Shown: piece by piece, positions 15,598 to 25,058 of the stretch | Layout of the letters: each line of letters opens with the position of its first letter | Numbering within the stretch: position 1 is the stretch's first letter | Origin: a bacterium D16-76 | GTDB lineage: Bacteria > Bacillota > Clostridia > Oscillospirales > Acutalibacteraceae | Reading direction: 5' to 3' | DNA: 64,000 bases | Assembly: GCA_009917445.1 (NCBI GenBank) | Contig: QZEE01000009.1 | Span: forward strand, 1-64,000 | The notes under the pieces: model-generated | The model's database searches: none | Told to the model about the DNA's origin: nothing | The model's input: only the letters and a program-made list of their open reading frames with translations | Made by a program: the position numbers and the translations under genes

Positions 15598-16929
15598 TTA
15601 TGTGATCTGCACAGCCAGGCGCGCCGCCCCTGGCTGGGGGGCAAAGCCCTCGGCGGCCCCTACGCCCTGGCAGTACACCAGCTGCCCGGCTTTTTCCAGC
15701 AGAACCACCTGCTCCCGGGCCCAGGGGGGGATGCCGGCTTCCCGCAGCACCTGCTTTAAGGGCTTCGTTACCCCCCGGCCGGCAGGGGCGAAACGGTCCC
15801 CGGGCCTGCGGGTGCGGGCAATGAGGGGGGCAACGCTCTGGCTTGTACCGTATATTGTAGCATAGTCCAGCCCGTTTTTGAATAACAAATTTTGAATTTT
15901 TCCCCGGTTTCCGGGTTTTCCGCCGTAAATTTTTTCTAAAACCAGCCGCCTGCCCCCGGGCAGGGGGGTTTCCCCTAAGGCGGCGGGCAGGGCGAAGCCC
16001 TCGAAGGCGGCGGGCACCTGGGCGTAAAACAGGCCCAGGCCGCTTACGGCCTGCACACCGCCGGGCAGGGAAAGGCCCCCGTCCTGGGTGAGCAGCTGGG
16101 CTGCCAGGGCGATGTGCTTTTCCTCTACGTCCTGGCAGCCGGCGGCCGCCAGGTACTGCCGCAGGGCCCGGCCCTGCAGGCTGGGGTGGGCTTCGCGCAG
16201 GGCACGGCAGCTTAGGCCATAGGGGCGGCGGGCCCCTTCTAAGAGCTTGGCCGCTTCCCCTTCCAGATAGTCCCGGTCGCAGGAAAGCTGCTGGATGGCC
16301 CGGCAGGCTGCGGCGGTAAACTGGGGGTTTATGGCCCGCAGCACCGGCGCTACCTGCTGGCGCACCCGGTTGCGGGCGTAATTGAGGGAAAGGTTGCTGC
16401 TGTCTGTTACATAGGCAAGGCCCTGGCAGGCGCAGTAGGCCTCTACCTCTTCCCGGGTGACGGCCAGGAGGGGCCGCAGCACCCGGCCCCGTTTGGCCGG
16501 TATGCCGCACAGGCCCTGCAGGGAGGCCCCGCGGCTTAGGTGCAGGAGCAGGGTCTCTACGTTGTCGTCGGCGGTGTGGGCGGTGCATATGCAGTCATAC
16601 TCCCCGGTGGCCAGGGATTCGAAGAAAGCATAACGGACCCGGCGGCCACATTCCTCCAGCCCCGAGCCCTCTTCTTTTGCCAGGGCCCCTACGTCTGCCC
16701 GGCGCACCTTTAGGGCCAGGCCCCATTTTTGGGCAAAGGCACGGGCGTGCTCTTCGTCCCGGTCGCTTTCGGCGCCACGCAGGCCGTGGTTTACGTGGGC
16801 AAGCAGGAGCCTTTCGCGCCCTACCTGGCCTAAGAGCCAGTGGGCCAGGGCGGTGGAATCGGCCCCGCCGGAAAAGCCCGCGACCACCCGGCCCTCGGGG
16901 GGGAGCAGGCCTGCGTCCCATTTATTCAT
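15598..16929 (-). CDS. tilS: tRNA(Ile)-lysidine synthase
   Basis: The protein of 443 residues modifies C34 of the CAU-anticodon tRNA-Ile to lysidine so that it reads AUA. The N-terminal PP-loop ATPase shows GFSGGADSTAL, HVNHGLRG and CTAHTADDNVETLLLHLSRG. The C-terminal tRNA-binding domain ends RPGDRFAPAGRGVTKPLKQV. The ATG overlaps the end of dnaB by 8 bp, which indicates coupling. It is encoded in very GC-rich DNA. Confidence 0.93.
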   Translation of the reverse strand: MNKWDAGLLPPEGRVVAGFSGGADSTALAHWLLGQVGRERLLLAHVNHGLRGAESDRDEEHARAFAQKWGLALKVRRADVGALAKEEGSGLEECGRRVRYAFFESLATGEYDCICTAHTADDNVETLLLHLSRGASLQGLCGIPAKRGRVLRPLLAVTREEVEAYCACQGLAYVTDSSNLSLNYARNRVRQQVAPVLRAINPQFTAAACRAIQQLSCDRDYLEGEAAKLLEGARRPYGLSCRALREAHPSLQGRALRQYLAAAGCQDVEEKHIALAAQLLTQDGGLSLPGGVQAVSGLGLFYAQVPAAFEGFALPAALGETPLPGGRRLVLEKIYGGKPGNRGKIQNLLFKNGLDYATIYGTSQSVAPLIARTRRPGDRFAPAGRGVTKPLKQVLREAGIPPWAREQVVLLEKAGQLVYCQGVGAAEGFAPQPGAARLAVQIT

Positions 16930-18301
16930 GGCGGATCACCTCCCTGGCTGTAAAGCGCATAAACTCACCCTGCCAATGCACGGGGATGGTCTTGGTTTCG
17001 CCGTGGCGGTTTTTGGCCACGATGATCTGGCACTCGTTCTGGTCGGCGTCTTCCCCGGGAGGCTCCATGCCGGTCTGGTAGTAGTTTTCCCGGTGGAACA
17101 TCAAGACGATATCCGCGTCCTGCTCGATGGAGCCGGAGTCCCGCAGGTCGGACAGCATGGGGGTTTTGTCGGCCCGCTGGGTGTTGGCGCGGGACAGCTG
17201 GGCCATGGCCACCACGGGGATATTCAGGTCTTTGGCCATGAGCTTTAGGCTGCGGGTAATCTCGGAGATTTCCTGCACCCGGTTGTCGATGCGCTTGGGG
17301 CTGTTCATCAGCTGCAAATAGTCTACGATGACAACGTCTACGTCTTTCAGCCGGCGCACTTTGGCCTTCATTTCGGGCACGGTGACCCCGGGGGAATCGT
17401 CAAAGTACAGGTTTGCCCGGCTTAGGATGTCCCCGGCCTCGATCAGCCGCGCCCACTCCTCGTTGGAAAGGTCGCCGGTGCGCAGCTTGGAGCCCTCTAC
17501 CCGGGCTTCGGAGGAAAGCAGGCGGGCCGCCAGCTGTTCGCGGCCCATTTCCAGGGAGAAGAACGCCACCCGGCGGCCCGCGGTTACGGAGATGTGCCGG
17601 GAGATATTGAGGCCAAAGCTGGTTTTGCCCATGCCGGGCCGGGCCGCTAAAATCACCAGGTCGGACCGGTTGAGGCCGGTGATCACGGTGTCCAGCTCCC
17701 CGATGCCGGTGGGCAGGCCTTTATATTTGTCTTTGTCCGCGGAATTCAGCCGGTCCAGGCGGTCAAAGGTATCCAGCAGGATTTCCCGCACGGCCTGCAG
17801 GCCCTGGGTGCTTTTGCCCTGGCGGATGTCAAAGATGCGCTGCTCGGCCGCGTCCAGCAGCAGGGAGGATTCCTCGGCCCCTTCGCTGGCGTCGTCCAGT
17901 ATGCCCCGGGCCGCCTGCATCAGCGTGCGGATGTCGTATTTGTCCCGCACGATTTTGGCGTAGGCCTCTACATTGCTGATAGAGGGCACGATCTGCACCA
18001 GCTGCGCCAGGTAGACCTTGCCGGCCTCCTGGTCAAAGCCTTCAAACTCCCGCAGCTTTTCCAGCACCGTTACAAAGTCTACCGGCTGCCCCAGGGTGAA
18101 CATTTCCAGCACGGCTTCGTACACCTGCCGGTTGGTCTCCCCGTAGAAGAACTCCGCCCGGGGCAGCATCTCCGCTACCACCGGCAGGCACGACGAATCC
18201 AGCAGCACCGCCCCCAGGACGCTCTGCTCGGCTTCTAGGTTAAACGGCACCCGCAGGCCCGCTTGGGCTTGGGTGTCCAGGTAGCCTCCTTCAAAATCCA
18301 T
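16922..18301 (-). CDS. dnaB: Replicative DNA helicase DnaB
   Basis: This 459-residue hexameric helicase of the replication fork has an N-terminal collar domain (PFNLEAEQSVLGAVLLD) and a RecA-type motor with AARPGMGKTSF (Walker A), VVIVDYLQLM (Walker B) and LRDSGSIEQDADIV. AGGAGG lies 7 nt before the ATG. It follows rplI and gdpP in the order typical of Firmicutes. An interposed repeat element separates rplI from dnaB. Confidence 0.95.
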   Translation of the reverse strand: MDFEGGYLDTQAQAGLRVPFNLEAEQSVLGAVLLDSSCLPVVAEMLPRAEFFYGETNRQVYEAVLEMFTLGQPVDFVTVLEKLREFEGFDQEAGKVYLAQLVQIVPSISNVEAYAKIVRDKYDIRTLMQAARGILDDASEGAEESSLLLDAAEQRIFDIRQGKSTQGLQAVREILLDTFDRLDRLNSADKDKYKGLPTGIGELDTVITGLNRSDLVILAARPGMGKTSFGLNISRHISVTAGRRVAFFSLEMGREQLAARLLSSEARVEGSKLRTGDLSNEEWARLIEAGDILSRANLYFDDSPGVTVPEMKAKVRRLKDVDVVIVDYLQLMNSPKRIDNRVQEISEITRSLKLMAKDLNIPVVAMAQLSRANTQRADKTPMLSDLRDSGSIEQDADIVLMFHRENYYQTGMEPPGEDADQNECQIIVAKNRHGETKTIPVHWQGEFMRFTAREVIRHE

Positions 18302-18311
18302 GATGCCCTCC

Positions 18312-18375
18312 TAAGACCTTGGGACTCTGTCCCAAACCCTGCAAACCCTTTTGAAAAAGGGTTTGATCTGAAAAC
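18312..18375 (-). repeat. Mosaic palindromic repeat, copy 3 (short)
   Basis: On the minus strand it ends TTGGGACAGAGTCCCAAGG + TCTTA. It also contains CAAACCCTTTT/AAAAGGGTTTG. It is the terminal module of the family, placed directly upstream of the dnaB ribosome site. Confidence 0.8.
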
Positions 18376-18385
18376 CGGGGATGGG

Positions 18386-18407
18386 AAAAAGGGGGGTTGG
18401 CCCCCCC
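18386..18407 (-). terminator. Terminator after rplI
   Basis: On the minus strand GGGGGG, loop CCAA and CCCCCC are followed by five T. Confidence 0.7.
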
Positions 18408-18416
18408 TCTTGTTGG

Positions 18417-18869
18417 TTATTTTTCGGTTTCGCATACCGCTACGGTCATGGTGGCGGTGATGCCGTTGTAGAATTTTACGTCGAAGTTGTAGCTGCCAAA
18501 GGCTTTTATGTCGGATTCCAGGGCGATTTTGCGCTTGTCTACTTCTACCCCCAGCTGTTTGCCGATTTCTTCGGCGATTTCACGGGGGGTGACCGAACCG
18601 AAGATTTTGCCGGCCTGGCCCGCTTTGGCGTAGATTTTGATGGTCTTGCCTTTTACGGCGTCGGCGTTCTTTTGGGCCTGCTCCGTTTCGGTCTTGATTT
18701 TGAATTCTTTGGCTGCCTCCGCGTTTTTCAGCTCGTTCATGGCCTGGGCGTTGGCTTCTTTGGCAAGCTTGCGGGGCAGCAGGAAGTTACGGGCATACCC
18801 GTCGGACACGTTGCACAGCTCCCCTTTTTTCCCTATGGATTTTACGTCTTGCAGCAAAACGACCTTCAT
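18417..18869 (-). CDS. rplI: 50S ribosomal protein L9
   Basis: This 150-residue protein has the L9 N-terminal signature [25 protein letters not shown], split here as [14 protein letters not shown] and [15 protein letters not shown] long helix follows, then the C-terminal domain. It binds 23S rRNA at the base of the L1 stalk and limits frameshifting. It lies between gdpP and dnaB, as in Bacillus. Confidence 0.96.
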   Translation of the reverse strand: MKVVLLQDVKSIGKKGELCNVSDGYARNFLLPRKLAKEANAQAMNELKNAEAAKEFKIKTETEQAQKNADAVKGKTIKIYAKAGQAGKIFGSVTPREIAEEIGKQLGVEVDKRKIALESDIKAFGSYNFDVKFYNGITATMTVAVCETEK

Positions 18870-18893
18870 GTTTCTTTCTCCCTTCCGTTTTGT

Positions 18894-20873
18894 TTATTTG
18901 GATTCGCTGCTTACTTCCGCCAGCTTTTGGTCCAGCGCCCGCAGCAGCGCCCTTCTTGCGTCCTGCATATGGATGTTTTTCATTTGGGCCCCGGCCATGG
19001 TCAGGTGCCCGCCGCCGCCGAATTCTTCCAGGATCAGCTGCACGTTTACGTCCCCAAGGCTTCGGGCGGACACGCTTACATCGGCCCCGACCTTGTACAG
19101 CACAAAGGAGGCCTTTACCCCCAGTATGGTTAAGAGCTCGTCGGCGGCTTGGGCGGCGGCTACCCGCAGGTCTTCGTACTCCCAGGTGGAGGTGGCTATG
19201 GCGCAGCCTTTATAGATCTCGGCGCCGGACACCAGCTGGGCTTTCTGTTTATAATTGTCCAGCGTGCTGGAAAACAGCTTTTTTACGGCTACGGTGTCCG
19301 CGCCCCGCCGGCGCAGGTAGGCAGACGCTTCGAAGGTGCGCACGCCGGTTTTCAGCACAAAGTTCTTGGTGTCCAGCATGATGCCGGACAGCAGGGCTTC
19401 GGCGTCTACCCCGTCTATAGCAGAGCCTTTGATATACTGTACCAGCTCGGTCACCATTTCAGACGCAGAGCTGGCGTAGGGCTCGTGGTAGAAGATCAGC
19501 GCGTTTTTGATGTGGGATACCATCATGCGGTGGTGGTCGATGACCACTACGCGCATGGCCCGCTGTAAAAGCTCGTGGCTTTCTACAAAGTTTACGGAGT
19601 GGGTGTCTACTACGATCAAAAGCGATTTGTCGGTTATGGACTGCATGGCTTCCAGGGGGGTGATGAAGACGTCTTCTTCCGGGTAGGCGCTGTCTACCAT
19701 GTCCGCTACGGGGCCGGCCAGGGTACGCAGGCGGTCTATGACAATGTGCACGGGCTTTTCCAGGCCCTTTTGGATGACGGCCCACATGCCTACGGCCGCG
19801 CCTACGCTGTCCAGGTCGGAGTTTTTGTGGCCCATGACAAAGACCCGGTCACTGGCCCGCACGTGGTCTGTAAGGGTGGCGGCTATGACGCGGGTACGGA
19901 CCTTGTCCCGCTTTTCTACGCCTTTGGACAGCCCTCCGAAAAACTCGTATGTATCGCCTTCGGAGCGCACGGCCACCTGGTCGCCGCCGCGGCCCAGGGC
20001 CATTTCCAGGGCCTGCCGGGCCCAGCGCTCGCTTTCCGCGATGTCTTTGGCCCCGCGCCCTATGCCGATGGATACGGTGGCGCTCATATTATTGCGGCTG
20101 TTTTTTACCTCCCGCACAGCGTCCAGCACCCGGAAGCGCTTTTTCTTGGCTTCTTCAATGTGGGCGTCGTCGGTGATGAACAGGTACCGGCCGTTGCTCA
20201 GGCGGCGGATAAAGCCCCCCAGCTCTTCGGCCACCCAGGTGCGCAGGGCCGCTTCTACCCCGGCGGTAATGCGGGATTCCTCGTCCCCCAGGCTGTCGCG
20301 GATCAGCTCCTCACGGTTGTCAAAGGCACACAGGCACACCACCGAGCGCTTCTCCCGGTACTCTTTATTGACGGCCTTAAAGTAGGTATCGTCTACAAAA
20401 TAGAGCAGGTACCCTTCCCCGGCCCGGGCGCCGTAAACGGTGTACTCACGGCCCCCGTGGGCTACGCAGGCGCCTTTTTCGCCCATGACCTGCCGGAAGG
20501 TCTTGGGGTAGATGTACTTGAGCACATTCTCCCCCTGGTAGGGCCCGCCCCCGCACAAGGACTGGACAAAGGCGGCGTTAGCCCATACAATGTCCCCCGC
20601 CGGGGCCACCACAGCCACAGGCAGGGCGAATTCCTGGAAAGCCCGGTCCTCGCCGGCGGCCAGCACGTTTTTGGCGCTGCGCACGGTGGAGGAGACATTG
20701 TGCCTCCACAAATAGTCGGAAACCAGCACCGCCAGCACCGAAAGGCCGGCGGCGGTAAGCTCTACCATAAACAGGACCCGGCTGTGGGGCAGGCTTAAAA
20801 AGGCCATGGCAGCCATGGCCGCGGCCATTAGATAAAACAGCGGGGAAATGACCCAGACCCTTTTTCTCCTCAC
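18894..20873 (-). CDS. gdpP: Cyclic-di-AMP phosphodiesterase GdpP
   Basis: The protein of 659 residues has two N-terminal membrane helices (about residues 8-50), a PAS-like segment, a degenerate GGDEF domain (ATVSIGIGRGAKDIAES lacks the cyclase motif) and a DHH-DHHA1 phosphodiesterase. The DHH part shows GHKNSDLDSVGAAVG, VVDTHS and VVIDHHR. The DHHA1 part ends GGGGHLTMAGAQ. It hydrolyses c-di-AMP to pApA and so controls cell-wall and potassium balance. The start is a GTG at 20873. The c-di-AMP receptor darA is also in this window. Confidence 0.93.
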   Translation of the reverse strand: MRRKRVWVISPLFYLMAAAMAAMAFLSLPHSRVLFMVELTAAGLSVLAVLVSDYLWRHNVSSTVRSAKNVLAAGEDRAFQEFALPVAVVAPAGDIVWANAAFVQSLCGGGPYQGENVLKYIYPKTFRQVMGEKGACVAHGGREYTVYGARAGEGYLLYFVDDTYFKAVNKEYREKRSVVCLCAFDNREELIRDSLGDEESRITAGVEAALRTWVAEELGGFIRRLSNGRYLFITDDAHIEEAKKKRFRVLDAVREVKNSRNNMSATVSIGIGRGAKDIAESERWARQALEMALGRGGDQVAVRSEGDTYEFFGGLSKGVEKRDKVRTRVIAATLTDHVRASDRVFVMGHKNSDLDSVGAAVGMWAVIQKGLEKPVHIVIDRLRTLAGPVADMVDSAYPEEDVFITPLEAMQSITDKSLLIVVDTHSVNFVESHELLQRAMRVVVIDHHRMMVSHIKNALIFYHEPYASSASEMVTELVQYIKGSAIDGVDAEALLSGIMLDTKNFVLKTGVRTFEASAYLRRRGADTVAVKKLFSSTLDNYKQKAQLVSGAEIYKGCAIATSTWEYEDLRVAAAQAADELLTILGVKASFVLYKVGADVSVSARSLGDVNVQLILEEFGGGGHLTMAGAQMKNIHMQDARRALLRALDQKLAEVSSESK

Positions 20874-20922
20874 CTTGCCTCACCTTACCTGTCACGTAAA
20901 TTTTGAACCTGGGCTGCGCCCT

Positions 20923-22932
20923 TTAAACCTCCATTAAGATGGGGAGTATCATGGGGCTGCGCTGGGTCTTGCGGTAGACGTATTTGGAAAGCTCGTCTTT
21001 TACGCTTTGCTTTAAAACGCCCCAGTCCCGCACATGGCGGCCGGCGGCTTCCTCTAATACGCGCCGCACCAGCCTGCGGGCTTCTTCCATCATGGCTTCC
21101 GATTCCCGCACGTACACAAAGCCCCGGGAGACAATGTCCGGCCCGGCGGCCACATGGCCGGTTTCGGATTCCAAGGAGCAAACCACCACGATCAGGCCGT
21201 CTTCGGCCAGGTGCTTGCGGTCCCGCAGGACCACGCTGCCCACGTCGCCGACACCCAGGCCGTCTACGTAGACGTCCCCGGCGGGCACGTCGGCGATTTG
21301 GCGCATATAGTCCTCGTGGATCTCCAGGGCGTTGCCGATGTTGCCGATAAAGATATTCTCTTTGGGCATGCCCATGGACACGGCCAGGCCCGCATGCTTT
21401 TGCAGGTGCTTCTGCTCGCCGTGCACGGGGATGAAGAACTTTGGCTTTGTTAGGGCCTGCATCATTTTTAACTCTTCCTGGCAGGCGTGGCCGGACACGT
21501 GCACCTCGTACATGGATTCATAAATGACGGTGCAGCCCTGCTTTAAGAGCTCGTCTACCACGGCGCCTACGGTCTTTTCGTTGCCCGGTATGGGCCGGGC
21601 GGACAGGATGATAAAATCGTTGGGGTTGATGGCCACCTGGCGGTGGTCGGAAAAGGCCATGCGGGTAAGGGCCGACATGGGCTCGCCCTGGCTGCCGGTG
21701 GTGATCAGCACGATCTGCCCGGCTTCGTAGCGGTTGATCATGCTGATATCGATGAGAACCCCGGCGGGCACGTCTAAATAGCCCAGCTCGCTGGCAATGC
21801 CGATCACGTTGATCATGCTGCGGCCGGACAGCGCCACCTTGCGGCCATATTTTACCGCGCAGTTGATGATGGTCTGCACGCGGCTGATGGAGGAGGCGAA
21901 GGTAGCTACAATGATGCGCTTGCCCTCGGCCCGCATAAACAGGGCGTCCAGGGAGTTATTGACGGTCTGCTCGGTGGGGGTATACCCCGGGCGCTCGGCG
22001 TTGGTGGAATCGGCCAAAAGGGCCAGGACGCCTTCTCTGCCCAGCTCGGCAAAGCGGGCCAGGTCGATCATGGCGCCTTCGGCGGGGGTGAAGTCAATTT
22101 TAAAGTCGCCGGTATGCACCAGCACCCCGGCAGGGCTGTGGATGGCCAGGGCTACCGCGTCGGCAATGGAATGGTTGACGTGGATAAGCTCAACATCCAT
22201 GCAGCCCATGCGGATGTGGGAGCCCGCGGGGGTTACGTGGAGGTGGGCCGAGGCGGTTAAGCCGTGCTCTTTCAGCTTGCCTTCGATGAGGCCAATGGTA
22301 AGGGCGGTGCCGTAGACCGGCACGTTGAGTTTTTTCAACAGGTAGGGCACGGCCCCAATGTGGTCTTCGTGGCCGTGGGTGATGATGACGCCCCGGATTT
22401 TCGAGCGGTTCTTCTCTACAAAGGTGAAGTCCGGTATCACCATGTCAATGCCCAGCATGTCTTCATCGGGGAAGCTTAGGCCGCAGTCTACGATAAACAT
22501 GTCCTCTTGACATTCGTACAGGGTAAAGTTCTTGCCGATCTCGTTAAGGCCGCCCAAAAAATAAGCCCGGATAGCCGGCCCCCGGGAACGCCTGCCCCGG
22601 CCCCGGGTGTTCCGCCTGGGGGCCTGCTGGGGAGGCTGCGCGGCCCGGGCCGCCTGCTGCTGGGCCGCGGCTATAGGCGCGGAGCCTATGGCGGGGCGCT
22701 TGCCCTTGCCCCTGTCGCCGGTTTTGGGCTGGGCGGGCTTGCGGGGCTGCTCCTGCTTGGGCTGGGCCTGGTTCTGCCTGCCCCGGCCCCCTTGCCAGCG
22801 CTTTTTCCCGTTTTCCTGCTGGGGCCGCCTGGGGCCGGCAATCTTCCCGATGCGGGGGGCTTCGCCGGCGGCGCCCTGTGCCTGGTCTTGAGGGCGGCGG
22901 GGGCGGTTATTCTTTTTTGCGTTTTCTGCCAC
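20923..22932 (-). CDS. rnj: Ribonuclease J with long basic N-terminal extension
   Basis: This is an RNase J metallo-beta-lactamase/beta-CASP nuclease, acting 5'-3' and endonucleolytically in mRNA turnover. The metal motif is THGHEDHIGAVPYLL; GDFKIDFTP and STNAERPGYTPTE follow. The best start is GTG 22932, with AGGAGG 6 nt upstream, giving 669 residues; an open frame continues to 23169 without a ribosome site. The catalytic protein begins at about residue 115. Before it lies a disordered Arg/Gln/Pro/Lys-rich tail with RGRGRRSRG, unlike the roughly 555-residue Bacillus enzyme. The tail may bind RNA, which is an inference. Confidence 0.9.
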   Translation of the reverse strand: MAENAKKNNRPRRPQDQAQGAAGEAPRIGKIAGPRRPQQENGKKRWQGGRGRQNQAQPKQEQPRKPAQPKTGDRGKGKRPAIGSAPIAAAQQQAARAAQPPQQAPRRNTRGRGRRSRGPAIRAYFLGGLNEIGKNFTLYECQEDMFIVDCGLSFPDEDMLGIDMVIPDFTFVEKNRSKIRGVIITHGHEDHIGAVPYLLKKLNVPVYGTALTIGLIEGKLKEHGLTASAHLHVTPAGSHIRMGCMDVELIHVNHSIADAVALAIHSPAGVLVHTGDFKIDFTPAEGAMIDLARFAELGREGVLALLADSTNAERPGYTPTEQTVNNSLDALFMRAEGKRIIVATFASSISRVQTIINCAVKYGRKVALSGRSMINVIGIASELGYLDVPAGVLIDISMINRYEAGQIVLITTGSQGEPMSALTRMAFSDHRQVAINPNDFIILSARPIPGNEKTVGAVVDELLKQGCTVIYESMYEVHVSGHACQEELKMMQALTKPKFFIPVHGEQKHLQKHAGLAVSMGMPKENIFIGNIGNALEIHEDYMRQIADVPAGDVYVDGLGVGDVGSVVLRDRKHLAEDGLIVVVCSLESETGHVAAGPDIVSRGFVYVRESEAMMEEARRLVRRVLEEAAGRHVRDWGVLKQSVKDELSKYVYRKTQRSPMILPILMEV

Positions 22933-23187
22933 TTTTATCCTCCTAGCTTTCTTCCGCCGGGAACGGCCCAGCGGGTAATTTTCCGAATCTTGTGTTATAA
23001 ATCTGCTGGGCTTTGCCGTATAGGGCCCCGCTGTGTGGGGGGCTGGCTGTGCCCGCTTTAAAAAACCACGCGGCCTTGCCGCGATAACGCCTTGTTCATT
23101 TGCCCGGTTGGGGGCTTCTTTCCATATATTGTAACCCACTGGGGGGCATCCTGTCAAGAGACCCCGCACATGGGGGCGGGCCCTATT

Positions 23188-23377
23188 ACGCGGTCAAGGG
23201 GCGTAAACGTTCGCAAAGCGAACGTTAGGCCCCTTGTGGGGGTCTCGGGGGCAAAGCCCCTAAGTGGGGGTTGGGGCGACGCCCCAAGGTCTTGCCGCAG
23301 GCGCGGGGAAGATTGCCTGTGGCAGTCGTTCTGACCCGGCCGAGCCGGCAGGCGAGACGTAACCCCTAAGGTCTTAA
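23188..23377 (+). repeat. Mosaic palindromic repeat, copy 4
   Basis: It opens with CGGTCAAGGGGCGTAAACG like copy 1. It continues with CCCCTTGTGGG, GGGGCAAAGCCCC, TTGGGGCGACGCCCCAA and AAGGTCTTGCCGCAGGCGCG, then a GACCCGGCCGAGCCGGCAGG module and CTAAGGTCTTAAA. It occupies much of the 700-bp gap between the divergent RNase J and cysteine desulfurase genes. The rest of the gap, up to 23530, shows nothing recognisable. Confidence 0.85.
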
Positions 23378-23532
23378 ATCTGAGACAAAAAATAAGACTG
23401 CTGCTTTTTTCGGGATGCTGCCGGATAAAAGCCCTGCTTCCTCTTATTTTGCGCGGGCTCGGGCCCAGCTATTCCCAAAAAGCGCTAAAAGGGGCATCCT
23501 TGTGTAAAAAATCGTGCCGGGGTATTGAAATG

Positions 23533-23576
23533 TATACCAAAATGGTGTATATTTAGTGTTGACGGGTATACTACCC
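23533..23576 (+). promoter_or_regulatory. Promoter region of Fe-S operon with two palindromes
   Basis: TATACCAAAATGGTGTATA (23533-23551) is an imperfect dyad placed where the -35 would be. GGGTATACTACCC (23564-23576) is a second dyad containing a -10-like TATACT (23567-23572). The absence of a good -35 suggests an activated or repressed promoter, for example by an IscR-type Rrf2 protein, but I cannot show which regulator. Confidence 0.45.
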
Positions 23577-23639
23577 TTGATTTTTGAGATTTCGGGCAGC
23601 GCCCCGGTTTATTTTAGAGAAGGAAAGGATGATTGAACC

Positions 23640-24842
23640 ATGAGCAGAAGGGTCTACGCCGACAATGCCGCTACTACTGCGGTATCCCCGCAGGTCTTGG
23701 AGGCTATGCTCCCCTTTTATACGGATATTTACGGAAACCCCTCCAGCCTGTACGGTTTGGGGCAGGAGGCTAAGGCCAAGCTGGAAGAGGCCCGGGAAAC
23801 GGTGGCCCAGTGTTTGGGCGCTAAGCCCCAGGAAATTTTCTTTACCAGCTGCGGGAGTGAGAGCGACAACTGGGCTATTAAGGGCTGTGCCCGGGCCCAG
23901 TTGAAAAAGCATGGCAAAAACCATATTATTACGTCGGCTTTTGAACACCATGCCGTGCTGCATACCTGCCAGGCCTTGGAAAAGGAAGGTTTTACGGTCA
24001 CTTACCTGCCGGTGCACAAGGACGGCCTGGTGCGCCCCCAGGAGGTGGAGGCCGCTATTACCGACAAGACCGCTTTGGTCACGATTATGTATGCCAACAA
24101 CGAGATCGGCACGATACAGCCTATACCGGAGATCGGGAAGATCTGCAGGGATCACGGTGTGCCTTTCCATACGGATGCCGTACAGGCTATTGGCAATGTG
24201 CCTATTAACGTGAAGGAGCAGGACATTGACCTGCTGTCCCTAAGCGGCCACAAGCTGCACGCCCCTAAGGGGGTGGGGGCTTTGTACGTCCGCCTGGGGG
24301 TGCAGCTGCAAAACCTGATGGACGGCGGCGCCCAGGAACGCGGCAAGCGCGCCGGCACCGAAAACCTGGCCCAGATCGCGGGCCTGGCTGCGGCCATGAA
24401 GGAGGCCTGCTCTACCATAGAAGAACGCGTGGCCCGGCTTACCCCCATGCGGGACAAGCTGATTGACGGCCTTTTGAAGATTGAGCGCAGCCGCTTGAAC
24501 GGCGACCGGGAACACCGCCTGCCCGGCAACGTCCATTTCTGCTTCCAGGGGGTCGAGGGCGAATCCCTGCTGCTGATGCTGGACATGCAGGGGATCTCCG
24601 CTTCCTCGGGGTCGGCCTGCACCAGCGGGTCTTTGGACCCCAGCCATGTGCTTTTGGCTATCGGCCTGCCCCACGGGGTGGCACATGGCAGCCTGCGGCT
24701 GTCCTTTGGGGACTATAACACCATGGAGGACATCGACTACCTGCTGGAAGTCATACCACCTATTATTGAGCGGCTGCGGGCTATGTCCCCCTTGTGGGAT
24801 TCCATTAAGACCGGCAAGGTAAATTACGACCCATACATGTAA
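23640..24842 (+). CDS. nifS: Cysteine desulfurase (NifS/IscS type)
   Basis: This 400-residue PLP enzyme takes sulfur from cysteine for Fe-S cluster assembly. The N-terminus is [16 protein letters not shown]. The PLP lysine lies in [14 protein letters not shown]. The active-site Cys lies in the long loop [19 protein letters not shown], typical of group I (NifS/IscS). GAAAGGATGA precedes the ATG. It is followed after 15 bp by a small membrane protein and then by the scaffold gene, and the three probably form one operon ending at the terminator at 25502. Confidence 0.93.
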   Translation: MSRRVYADNAATTAVSPQVLEAMLPFYTDIYGNPSSLYGLGQEAKAKLEEARETVAQCLGAKPQEIFFTSCGSESDNWAIKGCARAQLKKHGKNHIITSAFEHHAVLHTCQALEKEGFTVTYLPVHKDGLVRPQEVEAAITDKTALVTIMYANNEIGTIQPIPEIGKICRDHGVPFHTDAVQAIGNVPINVKEQDIDLLSLSGHKLHAPKGVGALYVRLGVQLQNLMDGGAQERGKRAGTENLAQIAGLAAAMKEACSTIEERVARLTPMRDKLIDGLLKIERSRLNGDREHRLPGNVHFCFQGVEGESLLLMLDMQGISASSGSACTSGSLDPSHVLLAIGLPHGVAHGSLRLSFGDYNTMEDIDYLLEVIPPIIERLRAMSPLWDSIKTGKVNYDPYM

Positions 24843-24857
24843 AAAGAGGGCGTCAGC

Positions 24858-25052
24858 ATGCCAGAATACCAGGGGAAGGACAGGCCGGCCCTACGGCCCG
24901 CTTACGGGCGGCGGGCGGGGAAAGTGGTGGTGCGTTCGCTGCTTTTAAGCCTGGTGCCTTTTGTGTTGAACCTGTTCTTCCAGGGTCGCCGGGAATTTGA
25001 AAAAGAAATAGCGCTGCGAAAACAAGCGCGCACCCTTAAAAAGAAAGGATGA
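24858..25052 (+). CDS. Small membrane protein in Fe-S operon, unknown
   Basis: The 64-residue ORF has a GAGGG ribosome site 7 nt upstream, and it ends 6 bp before the iscU-type gene with an AAAGGATG site between them. Residues 1-22 are basic, 23-42 form one probable transmembrane helix (VVVRSLLLSLVPFVLNLFFQ) and 43-64 are strongly charged (EFEKEIALRKQARTLKKK). I know no family for it. The spacing and composition match its neighbours, so it is probably real. Confidence 0.6.
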   Translation: MPEYQGKDRPALRPAYGRRAGKVVVRSLLLSLVPFVLNLFFQGRREFEKEIALRKQARTLKKKG

Positions 25053-25058
25053 TTTTAC

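Noticed and set aside
22507-23061. 184-residue plus-strand ORF
   Set aside because: Antisense of the RNase J N-terminal extension; Gly/Leu-rich composition is typical of a shadow frame in GC-rich DNA.
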